Of a DNA stretch of 64,000 nucleotides, positions 49,138 to 57,506 are shown piece by piece (position 1 is the stretch's first letter; each line of letters begins with the position of its first letter). The position numbers and the translations under genes are program-made. This stretch comes from Tenacibaculum agarivorans (lineage in GTDB: Bacteria > Bacteroidota > Bacteroidia > Flavobacteriales > Flavobacteriaceae): assembly GCF_001936575.1 (NCBI RefSeq), contig NZ_MSMP01000016.1, positions 1 through 64,000 of the forward strand, given 5' to 3'. The notes beneath the pieces are model-generated. The model saw only the letters and a program-made list of their open reading frames with translations, was not told where the DNA came from and searched no databases.

Positions 49138-50412
49138 ATGTTTTTTTACCAAATCAAAAGTACATATTTATTCTTGTTAATATCAATCCTTTTTTTTCTT
49201 AATGTTTGTAAGAGTGAAAACTCAAAAATCAATATCAATAAAAAAGATATAAAAAAGGAAGTTTCTTCAGTTTCCGTTCCCTCTATTCTTACTGGTGCAG
49301 ATCAAACATCTATTTATATTCCTAAACTATTTGGTAAAAATATAGCGATTGTGGCTAATCAAACTTCTGTAATTAATAAAAAATCAAAATTTAACCCTGA
49401 CATTACTTCTATCCATCTTGTTGATTATATTCATAATTCTGATAAAATTCATGTAAAGAAAGTATTTGCCCCAGAACATGGTTTTAGAGGAAAAGCTGAT
49501 GCTGGAGAATCTATTAAAGATGGTATAGATACTAAAACAGGTTTACCAGTCATATCCTTATACGGAAAAAACAAAAAACCCAGCGCAACACAACTGGAAG
49601 ATATAGATGTTGTCGTTTTTGATATACAAGATGTTGGTGTTCGCTTTTATACCTATATTTCTACTTTACATTACGTAATGGAAGCTTGTGCTGAACATAA
49701 CATTCCCGTAATTGTATTAGATAGACCAAACCCAAACGCTCATTATGTAGATGGACCTGTTTTAGAAAGCAATTACAAGAGTTTTGTGGGTTTACATCCA
49801 GTTCCTATAGTTTATGGAATGACTATTGGTGAGTATGGAAAAATGATTAATGGAGAACAATGGCTTAAGAATGGAATACAATGCGATTTAACCGTTGTTT
49901 CTCTAAAAAACTATACACATAACACAGCATATAACCTGCCTATTAAACCTTCTCCTAATTTACCTAATAGTACATCAATCAATTTATATCCTAGTTTATG
50001 CTTATTTGAAGGTACTGTAGTTTCTGTAGGAAGAGGAACTGATCAACAATTTCAAGTAATTGGAAGTCCTAATAAACAATTTAGAAGCTCTCCTTATTCA
50101 TTTATTCCTGTACCCAAAGAAGGAGCAAGACATCCTAAACATAAAGGAAAAGAATGCTTTGGATATGATCTAAGTAAAGAAAAGCAGCTTGATCGTTTAG
50201 AACTCAAATGGCTAGTGCATTTCTATAAAAAGTATACGACTAAAAATACAACAAGTAAATTTTTCAATCCATTTTTCACAAAATTAGCAGGAACGAAAAA
50301 ATTACAGGCTCAGATAGAAAGTGGATTAACGGCTAAAGAAATTCGTGGATTTTGGGAAGAAGACCTTAAAGACTTTAAGAAAGTTCGTGCTAAGTATTTA
50401 ATTTATAAATAG
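49138..50412 (+). CDS. Exo-beta-N-acetylmuramidase NamZ-like (DUF1343) lipoprotein
   Basis: 424 residues. A lipoprotein signal (LLISILFFLNVC) precedes the Cys. The DUF1343 motifs APEHGFRGKADAGESI, VVFDIQDVGVRFYTY and VLDRPNP are all present. Characterised NamZ enzymes release N-acetylmuramic acid from the non-reducing end of peptidoglycan fragments, so a role in cell-wall recycling is likely. It starts 4 bases from the divergent permease gene. Its promoter must lie inside that gene; TACGTTTA near 49102 is a one-mismatch -7 candidate. Confidence 0.88.
   Translation: MFFYQIKSTYLFLLISILFFLNVCKSENSKININKKDIKKEVSSVSVPSILTGADQTSIYIPKLFGKNIAIVANQTSVINKKSKFNPDITSIHLVDYIHNSDKIHVKKVFAPEHGFRGKADAGESIKDGIDTKTGLPVISLYGKNKKPSATQLEDIDVVVFDIQDVGVRFYTYISTLHYVMEACAEHNIPVIVLDRPNPNAHYVDGPVLESNYKSFVGLHPVPIVYGMTIGEYGKMINGEQWLKNGIQCDLTVVSLKNYTHNTAYNLPIKPSPNLPNSTSINLYPSLCLFEGTVVSVGRGTDQQFQVIGSPNKQFRSSPYSFIPVPKEGARHPKHKGKECFGYDLSKEKQLDRLELKWLVHFYKKYTTKNTTSKFFNPFFTKLAGTKKLQAQIESGLTAKEIRGFWEEDLKDFKKVRAKYLIYK
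49155..49162 (-). promoter_or_regulatory. Predicted -7 promoter element for the permease, inside the NamZ-like gene
   Basis: Minus-strand TACTTTTG matches TAnnTTTG exactly, 21 bases upstream of the TTG start at 49133. It lies within the signal-peptide codons of the opposite gene. Confidence 0.6.
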
Positions 50413-50433
50413 ATTGTAACCACAAGGCTAAAT

Positions 50434-50573
50434 TAATGTGAATTTGAATATCTATTATAAAAAGATGTATTCATTTTACAATGTTCTCGGTAACTTTTCA
50501 GGACTTGATTCAGCACAATTTTACTTTTGGTTTCGATAATCTCAATCACCGGTAAAAATCAATCGAGCTGACA
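50434..50573. repeat. Degenerate copy 3 of the palindromic intergenic repeat
   Basis: Shares with copy 2 an outer arm like TTAATGTGAATTT (50434 on), a GTTCTCGGTA segment at 50483, the stretch GACTTGATTCAGCACAATTT, and the final arm ATCGAGCTGACA (50562-50573). The opposite middle arm is missing, so it no longer folds as a full palindrome. It fills most of the gap between the NamZ-like and GT2 genes. Confidence 0.6.
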
Positions 50574-50581
50574 TTATTTTT

Positions 50582-51442
50582 TTAATTCCTAAGTTTAGCT
50601 TTAATGTTTTTCCATCTATAGTTTCTGATAAACTTTCCTTCTTCTCTATTTACAATTTTAGGAACTTTTGAAAAATAGGCCTTATTAAAAGAGTTTATGA
50701 TTACAAAAAAATCTTTAATACTCTTTTTATTTAATGAGGATTTTAATGCAGCTATTAATGCTATTATTATACCATAATTCATTTTATACATAGCTAATCC
50801 CATTTTTTTTGCATGAGATTTTTTATACAATGCCCCTGTTGGTTTATTCACCTTTACTTTCAAGTCTTGTATTACCTTTAATTCGTAACCATAAAACTGT
50901 GCTAAGATTTCATCTACCGTATCCCAACCAATCGATTCCCGAATTCCATTCATGGCTTCAAAACAAGATCTACGATACGATTTTATAGGGCCTCTAAGAT
51001 GATTTTTATCTGAGATAGTTTCGTAAATCCATTCTCCGTCTTTTTCTACATATATTAAACCTCCTACCATTCCTATCTTAGGGTTTTCTTGATAGGTAGC
51101 TATTACTTTTTCAAAATAGTTTGAGGGTAAATTCACATCTGCATCTAGTTTAAAAACCACATCCCAATGATCAAGATGCTGTAAACCTACGTTAAAAGCT
51201 TGAACAATCTTTGCTCCCGGTTCAAAACTTGGTTGTTTGTGTGTATCTACAATTTCAATAAAATCAACTTGTTTTTGAAACTCCTTAACTACAGCAACTG
51301 TATTATCTGTTGATCCATCATTTACAATGATTAATTTATATGGTACTACTGTTTGTTGAATAATCAATTGAATACAAGAGACTATAAATTTTTCTTCATT
51401 ATAACAAGGAATAATTACCGAAAAAATTAAATCGTTAGCCAT
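50582..51442 (-). CDS. Glycosyltransferase family 2
   Basis: 286 residues. The GT-A fold signature reads SVIIPCYNEEKFIVSCIQLI at the N-terminus. NDGSTDNTV follows, and the DxD metal-binding site is KLDADVNLP near residue 98. There is no signal peptide; a hydrophobic stretch near 230 may associate with the membrane. It transfers a sugar from a nucleotide donor; the acceptor is not known. It follows the cysteine synthase-type gene by 35 bases. Confidence 0.88.
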   Translation of the reverse strand: MANDLIFSVIIPCYNEEKFIVSCIQLIIQQTVVPYKLIIVNDGSTDNTVAVVKEFQKQVDFIEIVDTHKQPSFEPGAKIVQAFNVGLQHLDHWDVVFKLDADVNLPSNYFEKVIATYQENPKIGMVGGLIYVEKDGEWIYETISDKNHLRGPIKSYRRSCFEAMNGIRESIGWDTVDEILAQFYGYELKVIQDLKVKVNKPTGALYKKSHAKKMGLAMYKMNYGIIIALIAALKSSLNKKSIKDFFVIINSFNKAYFSKVPKIVNREEGKFIRNYRWKNIKAKLRN

Positions 51443-51477
51443 TGTAAGTATGAAATGTATTGTAGAAATCTAACTTA

Positions 51478-52473
51478 TTATAAAAAACCTTGTTCTTTCA
51501 TCCAATCGTCAGAATAGATTTTATCCATATAACGAATTCCATGATCTGGTAGTACTATTACTACGAAACTATCTTCAGTAAACATATTCTTTGCGGCAAA
51601 TTGTTGCGTAGCTTGTGCCACTGCTCCTGAAGTATATCCGCATAATAATCCTTCCTCTTTCACTAATTTTCTAGCTGAAAAAGCAGCATCTTTATCTGTG
51701 ACTTTTTCATAAATATCAATAACATCAAAATCTGTAGAAGTTGGAATTAAATTTTTTCCTAAACCTTCTATTTTATATGGAGCAATTTCTTTAGGATCAA
51801 ATTCTTTTGTTTCATGAAACTTTTTAATAGCCGAACCTACAGCGTCAACTCCTAATATTTTAATATTTGGATTTTGTTCTTTCAAATATCTTCCTGTTCC
51901 TGAAATAGTCCCTCCTGTTCCACTCGCAGCAACTAAATGTGTAATCTTACCTTCCGTTTGTTCCCAAATTTCAGGACCGGTAGTATTATAATGTGCTTCA
52001 ATGTTTAGCTCATTAAAATATTGATTGATATATATAGAATTTGGTGTTTCTCTATGAATTCTCTTAGCCGTTTCATAATAAGATCTGGGATCATCTGCAG
52101 CCACATTTGCAGGACAAACGTGAACTTCTGCTCCCATAGTAATTAATACATCTATTTTATTTTTAGATGATTTATCACTTACTGCTAAAATACATTTATA
52201 TCCTTTAACCAAACTAATCATAGCTAAGCTAAAACCTGTATTTCCTGAAGTGGTTTCTACTATGGTGTCTCCTGGTTTTAGAATACCTTTCTTTTCTGCA
52301 TTCTCTATAATATGAAGTGCAATCCTATCTTTTGCAGATTGCCCTGGGTTGAATGATTCTAGTTTTGCAAAATAGTCACCTGGTAGATCTTTAGTAATGG
52401 TATTTAATTTAACTATTGGAGTTTCCCCTACTAAATCTAAAATCGAATTTACTATTGCTTTATTTCTATTCAT
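51478..52473 (-). CDS. PLP-dependent cysteine synthase family protein
   Basis: 331 residues. The PLP lysine is Lys48 in [10 protein letters not shown]. The substrate loop [13 protein letters not shown] lies near 78-90, and the phosphate-binding loop [13 protein letters not shown] near 175. The fold is that of O-acetylserine sulfhydrylase and cystathionine beta-synthase catalytic domains. The exact reaction (CysK, CysM or CBS-like) is uncertain, so no symbol is given. A structured inverted repeat lies just upstream. Confidence 0.87.
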   Translation of the reverse strand: MNRNKAIVNSILDLVGETPIVKLNTITKDLPGDYFAKLESFNPGQSAKDRIALHIIENAEKKGILKPGDTIVETTSGNTGFSLAMISLVKGYKCILAVSDKSSKNKIDVLITMGAEVHVCPANVAADDPRSYYETAKRIHRETPNSIYINQYFNELNIEAHYNTTGPEIWEQTEGKITHLVAASGTGGTISGTGRYLKEQNPNIKILGVDAVGSAIKKFHETKEFDPKEIAPYKIEGLGKNLIPTSTDFDVIDIYEKVTDKDAAFSARKLVKEEGLLCGYTSGAVAQATQQFAAKNMFTEDSFVVIVLPDHGIRYMDKIYSDDWMKEQGFL

Positions 52474-52491
52474 TCCTTATCTAAAGAAGAA

Positions 52492-52553
52492 ATGGTATTA
52501 TAAAATCATTAATATACTTAATATCGAGTGTACTAATAATTTTATAATACCAT
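52492..52553. repeat. 15-base perfect inverted repeat upstream of the cysteine synthase gene
   Basis: Arms 52492-52506 (ATGGTATTATAAAAT) and 52539-52553 (ATTTTATAATACCAT) pair perfectly. A second, imperfect inner stem lies inside (ATTAATATAC with GTGTACTAAT). No T-run follows on either strand, so a simple terminator is unlikely. It may be a regulatory structure or a small mobile remnant. Confidence 0.65.
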
Positions 52554-52585
52554 TCACATTCACTCAATCGAGCGCAAAAATATAA

Positions 52586-54760
52586 TTATTTTTCTAACTT
52601 ACCTTCTAAAGACAGTAAGAATGTGTATTCTCTAGCAGTTTCTTTTAAAGCATCGAATCTTCCTGACGCTCCTCCATGACCAGCTTCCATGTTAGTATGT
52701 AAAAACAGTAAATTATCATCTGTTTTTAACTCTCTTAATTTCGCTACCCATTTTGCAGGTTCCCAATATTGCACCTGACTATCATGTAATCCAGTAGTTA
52801 CTAGCATATTTGGATATCCTTTTGCTTCTACTTGATCATAAGGAGAATATGTTTTAATGTAATCGTAATACTCTTTATCATTAGGATTCCCCCATTCGTC
52901 ATACTCACCTGTAGTTAACGGAATACTATCATCTAGCATTGTAGAAATTACATCAACAAAAGGAACAGCTGCAATAACTCCATTATATAATTCTGGATTC
53001 ATGTTTACAATAGCTCCCATTAATAAACCACCTGCAGAACCTCCCATTGCATATAAATGTTCTGGTGAAGTATAACCGTTATCTATTAAATACTTAGAAC
53101 AATCTACAAAGTCGTTGAATGTATTCTTTTTATGTAACATTTTGCCGTCTTCATACCATTCTCTTCCTAAATATTGACTTCCTCTAATATGTGCTAAAGC
53201 AAATATAAATCCACGATCTAATAAACTTAAACGTGTAGTTGAGAATCCATCAGGAATTGTATATCCGTATGAACCATATGCATATTGTAGTATAGGAGTA
53301 TTCTTATCAATCTTCGTATCCTTTCTATGTACGATTGATAATGCTACCTTTTTCCCATCTCTAGCAGTGACCCAAATTCTCTTGCTTACATAGTTCTCTT
53401 TATTGAACTTTCCTCCCAATACTTCTTGCTCCTTTTTAATCTCTTTAGATTGATCTTTCATATTGAAATCAATCACAGAACTTGGAGTAGTCATTGAGTT
53501 ATAAGAATATCTGATCACATCAGTATCGAAATCTGGATTAGAGTACACTCCAGCAGAATATGTTTCTTCATCAAATGGCAAATAATAGTCTTCTTTACCA
53601 TCCCAACGCTTTATTCTAATCTTAAATAACCCGTTGTTTCTCTCTTCTAAAACTAAATAGTCCTTAAAAATTGAGAAATCTTCAAAAAACACATCCTCTC
53701 TATGAGGAATTACATCTACCCAATTCTCTTTAGTAGTTTTGTCTTCAGGAGTTTTCATCAACTTAAAGTTAGTTGCTCCGTCTTTATTGGTTTTTACATA
53801 AAAGTGATCTCCGTAGTGTGCAATATCATATTCTAAATCACGCTCACGTGGTTGAATTACACGAAATGTACCACTTGGATTATCAGCCTCTAATACCTGA
53901 TACTCACTAGATACCGTACTATAAGAACCAATTACTATATATTTTTTAGATTTAGTTTTCGTTACAAATGTTCCGAATGTATCATCTTTCTCTTCAAAGA
54001 TTAATACATCTTCACTTGCATCTGTTCCTAAAACATGTTTGTATATTTTAGAACTACGTAAGGTAACAGGATCTTTCTTGGTATAGAATAATGTTTTATT
54101 ATCATTTGCCCATACACTACCTCCAGTAGTATTTTCTATTTTATCAGCATAAATTTCTCCTGTTTCAAGGTTTTTTATTTTGATAAAATATTGACGTCTA
54201 CTCACTGTATCCGTAGCAAAAGCTACTAATTTATTATCCGGCGAAACATTCAATCCACCTAACTGAAAATAATCATGTCCTTCTGCTTCTTTATTTACAT
54301 TAAACATGATTTCTTCATCAGCTTCTAAACTTCCTTTTTTTCTAGAATAAATAGGATATTGTTGACCCTTTTCATATCGAGTAATATAAAAATAGCCATT
54401 ACTTTTATAAGGCACAGACTCATCATCTTCTTTGATTCTACCTTTCATTTCCTCAAATAATTCTTTTTGAAAATCATTGGTATACCCCATTACATCTTCA
54501 AAGTATTTATTTTCGGCATTTAAGTAATCATATACTTTTTGAGTCTGCTCGTCTTTATTTTCAGCATTTTTTTGTGCATCAGTTAAACGCATCCAAAAAT
54601 AATCATCGACTCTAACATCTCCGTGTTTCTCTAGTTTGTGAGCTTTTTTTTCAGCTACAGGCATAGTATCAATATTCTTCATCTTTCCTTTTTTGCAGGA
54701 CGCTAAAATAATACTTAATGTAATACCAACAGCAATACTTTTTATTAGATTTTTTCTCAT
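52586..54760 (-). CDS. S9-family prolyl oligopeptidase (oligopeptidase B-like) lipoprotein
   Basis: 724 residues. A lipoprotein signal (SIILASC, Cys22) is followed by the family N-terminus (KLEKHGDVRVDDYFWMRLTD). A seven-bladed propeller region occupies about 100-440. The catalytic domain has the Ser in GGSAGGLLMG (near 573) and the His in EAGHGGASGRFD near the end. It cleaves short peptides, typically after basic residues in this subfamily. Lipid anchoring implies a periplasmic or surface location. Confidence 0.92.
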   Translation of the reverse strand: MRKNLIKSIAVGITLSIILASCKKGKMKNIDTMPVAEKKAHKLEKHGDVRVDDYFWMRLTDAQKNAENKDEQTQKVYDYLNAENKYFEDVMGYTNDFQKELFEEMKGRIKEDDESVPYKSNGYFYITRYEKGQQYPIYSRKKGSLEADEEIMFNVNKEAEGHDYFQLGGLNVSPDNKLVAFATDTVSRRQYFIKIKNLETGEIYADKIENTTGGSVWANDNKTLFYTKKDPVTLRSSKIYKHVLGTDASEDVLIFEEKDDTFGTFVTKTKSKKYIVIGSYSTVSSEYQVLEADNPSGTFRVIQPRERDLEYDIAHYGDHFYVKTNKDGATNFKLMKTPEDKTTKENWVDVIPHREDVFFEDFSIFKDYLVLEERNNGLFKIRIKRWDGKEDYYLPFDEETYSAGVYSNPDFDTDVIRYSYNSMTTPSSVIDFNMKDQSKEIKKEQEVLGGKFNKENYVSKRIWVTARDGKKVALSIVHRKDTKIDKNTPILQYAYGSYGYTIPDGFSTTRLSLLDRGFIFALAHIRGSQYLGREWYEDGKMLHKKNTFNDFVDCSKYLIDNGYTSPEHLYAMGGSAGGLLMGAIVNMNPELYNGVIAAVPFVDVISTMLDDSIPLTTGEYDEWGNPNDKEYYDYIKTYSPYDQVEAKGYPNMLVTTGLHDSQVQYWEPAKWVAKLRELKTDDNLLFLHTNMEAGHGGASGRFDALKETAREYTFLLSLEGKLEK

Positions 54761-54788
54761 CTGGTTAAATTTTAGAGCCGTAAAATAC

Positions 54789-54796
54789 TAATTTTG
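54789..54796 (+). promoter_or_regulatory. Predicted -7 promoter element for the YbaB gene
   Basis: TAATTTTG matches TAnnTTTG exactly and ends 28 bases before the ATG. Confidence 0.6.
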
Positions 54797-54824
54797 CATA
54801 GAATTTTTTATAAAACAAACAGTT

Positions 54825-55148
54825 ATGTTCGGAGATTTATCAGGAATGATGGATAAGCTTAAACAAGCACAACAAAAAGTTGAGGAAACTAAACAGCGTT
54901 TAAACTCTGTTTTAATTGATGAAAGTGGTGCAGATGGTAAACTAAAAGTTACAGTTACTGCCAATAGAGAAATAAGAGCTATTAATATAGATGATAGCTT
55001 ATTACAAGACAATGAAGAGTTAGAAGATTATTTAATCTTAACCTTAAATAAAGCCTTAAAAAGAGCTGGTGAGATAAATGAGCAAGAAATGGCGATTGCT
55101 GCTAAAAGTGGAATGCCAAATATTCCAGGAATGGATATGTTTAAATAA
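54825..55148 (+). CDS. YbaB/EbfC-family nucleoid-associated protein
   Basis: 107 residues, the usual length. The start [20 protein letters not shown] is a typical amphipathic helix. [18 protein letters not shown] and the acidic central helix fit the family, and so does the C-terminal Gly/Pro/Met tail ([12 protein letters not shown]). These small dimers bind DNA in a sequence-tolerant way. There is no dnaX or recR next to it, although they are frequent partners in other phyla. Confidence 0.92.
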   Translation: MFGDLSGMMDKLKQAQQKVEETKQRLNSVLIDESGADGKLKVTVTANREIRAINIDDSLLQDNEELEDYLILTLNKALKRAGEINEQEMAIAAKSGMPNIPGMDMFK

Positions 55149-55208
55149 TTTTTACTTATTAAAAGAAGTAAAAAATTACATTTACATTGTAAAAAACTAA
55201 AAATAACA

Positions 55209-56195
55209 ATGAAAAAATTAAGTTTATTATCTCTTCTGATAGTATTATTTACTAATTGCACAAATGAAAATGATCTAACAAACCAAACCTTTGTAGGTAA
55301 AGTAAAATTAACTTCTCAAAAAGAAATTGAAGACTTTGCCTCTAAAAATTATACTAGAATAGATGGATCTCTTTCCATTGTTGATCAACCTGTAGTTAAC
55401 CCACATTCAAAAATTGCAGATATTTATGATTTATCTCCTTTAAATAAGATTGAAGAAATTACAGGAAGACTTACTATAATCAATAATGATAAAGTTACTG
55501 AGATTAATGGTTTTAATAACACGGTTATAAAAGGAGGTGTGCGAATTGAAAGCAATACTAATCTCCAAAGAATTATCGGTTTTAATAATATTCTTGATGA
55601 AAATCCTAAATATCAAGATGGATCAATTATCTATGTATTTATAGAGTACAACTATAACCTCCAAGAAATAAAAGGTTTTAATCAAATTGAAAAATTAAGT
55701 GATATACAAATACTTAGTAATCCAAACTTAAGAAAAGTTGAAGGATTTAATCAATTAGAAACTTGTTTAAGTATTTTTATAGATCAAGTTTCTATAGAAA
55801 AAATGGATGCTTTTACACAATTAGAATCAGTATCTGGTCGAGTACGTTTAAGTAGTACAAAACTAATAAACTTTGATTTTCTAGCTAACCTTAAAGAGAT
55901 AGGATATTTAGAATTATTTTTTAATGAAAATTTAAACTCTTTAAAAAGTTTTAATAAGTTAAAAACATGTAATTCCTTAGAGATTTCCTTTAATAATTCT
56001 TTAGTTGATTTAAACGGGTTAGAAAATTTGAACACTTTACAATATGTAAAGTTTAAAGAGAATATCAATCTAACTAATTACTGTGCCATATTTAATCAAT
56101 TGCAAACCTTTTACGAAAATGGCGGAGTTTATTTTGATGGAAACAAATTCAACCTTAGCTATAATGATATTAAAACAGGAAAATGCAGTCTTTAA
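55209..56195 (+). CDS. Lipoprotein with receptor-L-domain-like leucine-rich solenoid
   Basis: 328 residues. The lipobox is LIVLFTNC, Cys17. From residue about 45 there are repeated units of 22-30 residues with patterns such as ITGRLTIINNDKVTEINGFN, LQRIIGFNNI, LQEIKGFNQIEKL and LRKVEGFNQLE. This resembles the beta-helix of receptor L domains rather than classical LRRs. Function unknown; a binding role at the surface is an inference. It starts 60 bases after the YbaB gene. Confidence 0.65.
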   Translation: MKKLSLLSLLIVLFTNCTNENDLTNQTFVGKVKLTSQKEIEDFASKNYTRIDGSLSIVDQPVVNPHSKIADIYDLSPLNKIEEITGRLTIINNDKVTEINGFNNTVIKGGVRIESNTNLQRIIGFNNILDENPKYQDGSIIYVFIEYNYNLQEIKGFNQIEKLSDIQILSNPNLRKVEGFNQLETCLSIFIDQVSIEKMDAFTQLESVSGRVRLSSTKLINFDFLANLKEIGYLELFFNENLNSLKSFNKLKTCNSLEISFNNSLVDLNGLENLNTLQYVKFKENINLTNYCAIFNQLQTFYENGGVYFDGNKFNLSYNDIKTGKCSL

Positions 56196-56217
56196 CATTT
56201 AAGTAATAACTAATCCT

Positions 56218-56517
56218 ATGCAAGTAAAACCAGAAAATCACATGCTAGCATGCCCAAATAAAAAATTATTTGGTGTAGATTGCCCTGGTTGTGGTTTTCA
56301 AAGATCAGTTATTATGGTTTCAAAAGGCGAATTCTCTAATGCATTTCAAATGTTTCCTGCCGTGTATTCTACTTTAGCTTTATTACTAGTTGTTGGTCTC
56401 CATTTTCTTTTAAAAAAGAAAATCACTTTAAAGTTAATACTCATAATTGCTATACTTAACGTATTAATTTTAATTATTACCTATATTGCGAAAATGAAAA
56501 ACTTATTTTTAAATTAA
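56218..56517 (+). CDS. DUF2752 membrane protein
   Basis: 99 residues. The family signature CPNKKLFGVDCPGCGFQRS is at the N-terminus, with CPGCG. Two transmembrane helices follow (YSTLALLLVVGLHFLL; ILIIAILNVLILIITYI). Its function is not known. It sits 22 bases after the L-domain lipoprotein gene and 13 before the CCC-motif gene. Confidence 0.85.
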   Translation: MQVKPENHMLACPNKKLFGVDCPGCGFQRSVIMVSKGEFSNAFQMFPAVYSTLALLLVVGLHFLLKKKITLKLILIIAILNVLILIITYIAKMKNLFLN

Positions 56518-56530
56518 AAAATTTTACTCC

Positions 56531-56866
56531 ATGTTTGAATTTGAACAAAGAAATTTACCCAATGCTACTGCCGTTTTAATCTTAGGAATACTGTCTATTT
56601 TGAGCTGTATATGCTATGGTATCTTCGGTGTTATTTTAGGAGTTGTAGCTCTTGTTTTATTTAAAAAAGATAAAGCATTATATGATGCAAATCCTAGTAT
56701 CTATAGTAACTATTCCAACTTAAATGCTGGACGTATTTTGGCAATCATAGGTCTTGTATTAAGTATATTATATCTAATGATTATAATATGGATGTTCGCG
56801 TATATTGGTTGGGAAGCTTTTCAAAATCCAGAATTAATGCGAGAAAAATTGGAGCAATTACAATAA
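56531..56866 (+). CDS. CCC-motif-type (DUF4190-like) membrane protein
   Basis: 111 residues. The first hydrophobic region is ATAVLILGILSILSCICYGI, where the usual triple-Cys is reduced to SCIC. A second helix pair follows after GRILAIIGLVLSILYLMIII. This is the typical partner of DUF2752 in Flavobacteriaceae. Function unknown; the pair is probably a small membrane complex. Confidence 0.75.
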   Translation: MFEFEQRNLPNATAVLILGILSILSCICYGIFGVILGVVALVLFKKDKALYDANPSIYSNYSNLNAGRILAIIGLVLSILYLMIIIWMFAYIGWEAFQNPELMREKLEQLQ

Positions 56867-56919
56867 CCTACTCAATAATTAAGATTCTAATTTAAAATAA
56901 ATCTTAATTCGATACAATG

Positions 56920-56927
56920 TATTTTTG
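56920..56927 (+). promoter_or_regulatory. Predicted -7 promoter element for the lipocalin-like gene
   Basis: TATTTTTG matches TAnnTTTG exactly and lies upstream of the ATG at 56950. A possible earlier ATG at 56917 falls ahead of this element, which argues against it. Confidence 0.65.
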
Positions 56928-56949
56928 CCGCCAATTTAAAAAAGTAATA

Positions 56950-57363
56950 ATGAAAAGATTTTTAATTTTATCTCTGGCGGCTTTAAGTTTTTTATCATGT
57001 TCTGATTCTGATGATACTGAAAAAGCAGATAATTTGGACCCTATTATAGGAACATGGAAATTAGAAAAATTAGTAGAAACAGATACTAATGGTGATGAAA
57101 TTGATGGTACTAATACATGTACTACTCAATCTAAGTTAGTATTCAATGCTAACGGAATTACAACATCTGAATTAGTTGGTGGACCAGATATGGATGGAAA
57201 ATGTCAGTCAGATGGAGAAAAAACGGGAACTTGGCTAAACAATGGTAATAATGAATATCAAGTTTTAGAAGAAGGAGAAACTACCCCTGAAGTTTTCACT
57301 ATCACATTTGAAGATAATAACACTAAATTTACATCAGGCTCTGTTACTTGGAGAAAACAGTAA
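56950..57363 (+). CDS. Lipocalin-like lipoprotein
   Basis: 137 residues from the ATG at 56950. The lipobox LAALSFLSC gives Cys17, followed by SDSDDTEKAD, an acidic lipoprotein-export-like stretch. The mature domain opens with PIIGTWKLEKLVE, the hallmark of lipocalin-like small barrels, and closes with VTWRK. Ligand unknown. It is monocistronic: own promoter element upstream, strong terminator downstream. Confidence 0.8.
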   Translation: MKRFLILSLAALSFLSCSDSDDTEKADNLDPIIGTWKLEKLVETDTNGDEIDGTNTCTTQSKLVFNANGITTSELVGGPDMDGKCQSDGEKTGTWLNNGNNEYQVLEEGETTPEVFTITFEDNNTKFTSGSVTWRKQ

Positions 57364-57387
57364 ATAAAGTTATTTACCATATTTAAT

Positions 57388-57417
57388 AAGCGAATTTAAA
57401 TTGAATTAAATTCGCTT
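57388..57417 (+). terminator. Terminator after the lipocalin-like gene
   Basis: Perfect 11-base stem AAGCGAATTTA / TAAATTCGCTT followed by TTTTTTG. It separates this gene from the helicase. Confidence 0.9.
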
Positions 57418-57468
57418 TTTTGTTAATAAAACTAAAACAACAAACAGATTTTCTTTTCCTAATTATAT

Positions 57469-57476
57469 TATTTTCG
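57469..57476 (+). promoter_or_regulatory. Near-consensus -7 element for the helicase gene
   Basis: TATTTTCG differs from TAnnTTTG at one position and lies 30 bases upstream of the ATG at 57507. It falls inside the rejected longer frame that begins at 57420. Confidence 0.45.
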
Positions 57477-57506
57477 CCATCTTTTATAAGATTAAGGGGG
57501 ATTATA

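Noticed and set aside
57420..57506. N-terminal extension of the helicase
   Set aside because: It begins at a TTG in the terminator zone, and the near-consensus -7 element lies downstream of it.
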